Assembly (NCBI GenBank): GCA_036924285.1
Contig: JAYKYS010000004.1
Span: forward strand, 1,178,001 to 1,242,000
Length of the DNA stretch: 64,000 bases
Source of the DNA: Asterella californica
Taxonomy: Eukaryota > Streptophyta > Marchantiopsida > Marchantiales > Aytoniaceae
Reading direction: 5' to 3'
In this document: positions 62,585-64,000 of the stretch, piece after piece
Position numbering within the stretch: position 1 is the stretch's first letter
Layout: each line of letters starts with the position of its first letter
Made by a program: the position numbers and the translations under genes
Notes under the pieces: model-generated
Database searches by the model: none
Seen by the model: the letters and a program-made list of their open reading frames with translations, nothing else
What the model was told of the DNA's origin: nothing

Positions 62585-64000
62585 TGTTACTTGTTGGAAA
62601 CCAAGGCACTAAAGCGTCTACTTGGATTGCTAGTCCTGAATAGCATATCAGTCAACCATGTTCCAATGATGACTTTTCAGTCATGTCGGTTCGTGCATTT
62701 CGAATGACCACTAGAATAGAGAAAAACACTTAGACTTTAAGAAGCACATAAAATTATCGAAGCTGTGAATACAAAAGCAAGTGATGATCGAACGTCTCTT
62801 CACTGAACAACGAATAGAAGAGAAGTATGAAAGGAAAACGAATTTCAATTGGTTGTCATATAGAAGTTATAGATAATATGAGAGTCTAAGGTTACTGAAC
62901 TCATGTCCAGGTATGACCTTTAATGTGTCATAGATCAACGAATCCATGTCGTAAGAGTTCAAAAATCAATGGAATGGATTGGATGGATTTTGAAACGTGT
63001 TCTTTCCGTGATTTGTATGTCCTTGCATGTACAAGATGAAGTCTAAGGCATAAGGTTGTTCTGTTTGTTGCTAAACAATATCGCCATTGTACTCGACGTT
63101 CACACTGCTTGTATGCTAGCAAACTCTCCTTCCTCGAAGAATCAATGTAAAGAATTAAGCTAGCAGACTTCTCTATCTTACTTAAACTCTTGTATCAAGC
63201 AGAAGCAATGCAACTTCATGGATAAATGTGAGCTGATAAGGATAAGCTATCGAACTCCGCTTGCTTGAAATATATGTGGGAAATCAATCAGGATATTTGG
63301 CATAAAAATAGCATAGATAATCCAGTTGTGTGAGAGTGAAGTTATGTAATTTAAGCGTAAAGTCTATAGTTGCAATGTAACAACATTGTTAAATTTAAGG
63401 TTATCAAGACTTTCTCAAGACCGCATCAATAAAACATGTCAAGTACTAATGTCAATGAATTTTTTGCTTTGCTTGATGTCCATATCTTTCATTTGGTACA
63501 ACTAAGGTAAGAATGTGACATGTATAACTTAGAGATAGGTGCACTCATATTATGTTCTTCATTATTAAAACCGATGTGGTTTTCAAATATGTAGTTTAAC
63601 TAAAAAATCCTTTTGTTTCACTTGTTGCTCTTGTTTGGAAGGTATTTACACACTTGTTGTATATTATTTAAATAGCATCTCAATAGATACAAATTTCTCT
63701 TATAAAATTTTAGTGAAATGGATAATGACTAATAAACTCGATAAATTCTACATGATTTGCAAAAACGTCATCATCGTCAACGGGAAGTTGATTGGATGAT
63801 ATATGAGAGATCTCAACTCATCTTGGTATTCACTCATATTAATGTAATAAGATGATATATATGGAAAGGTTGATCATCTTAAGAAAGTTACAACATGTTC
63901 TAATACAAACTTCATCTTCAAAGCTATATGTTGTCACAATTGATCGATAACATGAAATGTCATGCAGTAGATAGCTAAACTTGAAGTCTACTTTGTGTAT

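Larger units (their letters stand above)
59210..64000. other. Upstream side of the channel gene, largely unassigned
   Basis: The first few hundred bases should hold the channel promoter and 5' leader. Beyond that I see an AT-rich stretch with a 15-bp hairpin at 61170-61203 and one small unrecognised ORF (62252-62584). A 141-codon frame at 60348-60773 on the plus strand shows no domain features. Confidence 0.4.

Noticed and set aside
1..64000. CRISPR arrays, bacterial operons, rRNA genes
   Set aside because: No regularly spaced short repeats, operon structure or rRNA-like sequence was seen. The tandem repeats present are long, few and LTR-associated.

Overview
The window is eukaryotic nuclear DNA from a repeat-rich genome. 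Introns of up to about 35 kb, GT-AG exon borders and many decayed Ty3/gypsy-type LTR retroelements suggest a green-lineage organism, such as a streptophyte alga or seedless plant. That placement is inference; nothing here fixes the species.

The only convincing host gene is on the minus strand. It starts at an ATG at 59209 and I can follow it through eleven exons to 14460, where it still continues toward lower coordinates. The exons join with matching phases into 568 codons without a stop. They encode an acidic Ser/Thr-rich N-terminus and then one complete voltage-gated cation-channel domain: S1-S4 sensor, S5, a Cys-containing turret, a pore loop with T-F-E-G-W, and S6. The pore region looks like domain I of a four-domain Cav-type calcium channel. 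Domains II-IV would lie beyond the low-coordinate edge or were not found. Exons 1-6 are at 56.5-59.2 kb, exon 7 at 21.3 kb and exons 8-11 at 14.4-15.7 kb.

The rest is mostly retroelement debris, much of it in the 35-kb intron 6 (21415-56502). I use working names. Family X is a Ty3/gypsy element with ~1.75-kb LTRs ending TGTCG...CGACA; its pieces are at 1-1821, 3500-11874 and 46.4-49.6 kb. Family C is a second Ty3/gypsy element whose LTR starts TGTGAAG and seems to carry a coiled-coil ORF. One C copy (plus strand, 30.95-46.4 kb) was split between its two zinc knuckles by a minus-strand relative, copy B (31073-39406), flanked by the 5-bp duplication TGTGC. Both copies keep an in-frame UAG-CAA-UCA between gag-pro and pol, the TMV-type readthrough context. 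Region D (25.28-30.2 kb) is very rich in GAAGAC/GTCTTC and holds a broken coiled-coil ORF. Repeats Z (49.65-54.3 kb) and W (17.5-18.9 and 51.45-52.45 kb, inverted) are LTR-like with no recognisable pol genes.

From 59210 to 64000 lies the upstream side of the channel gene, with one small unrecognised ORF. I found no convincing tRNA, rRNA or CRISPR feature.
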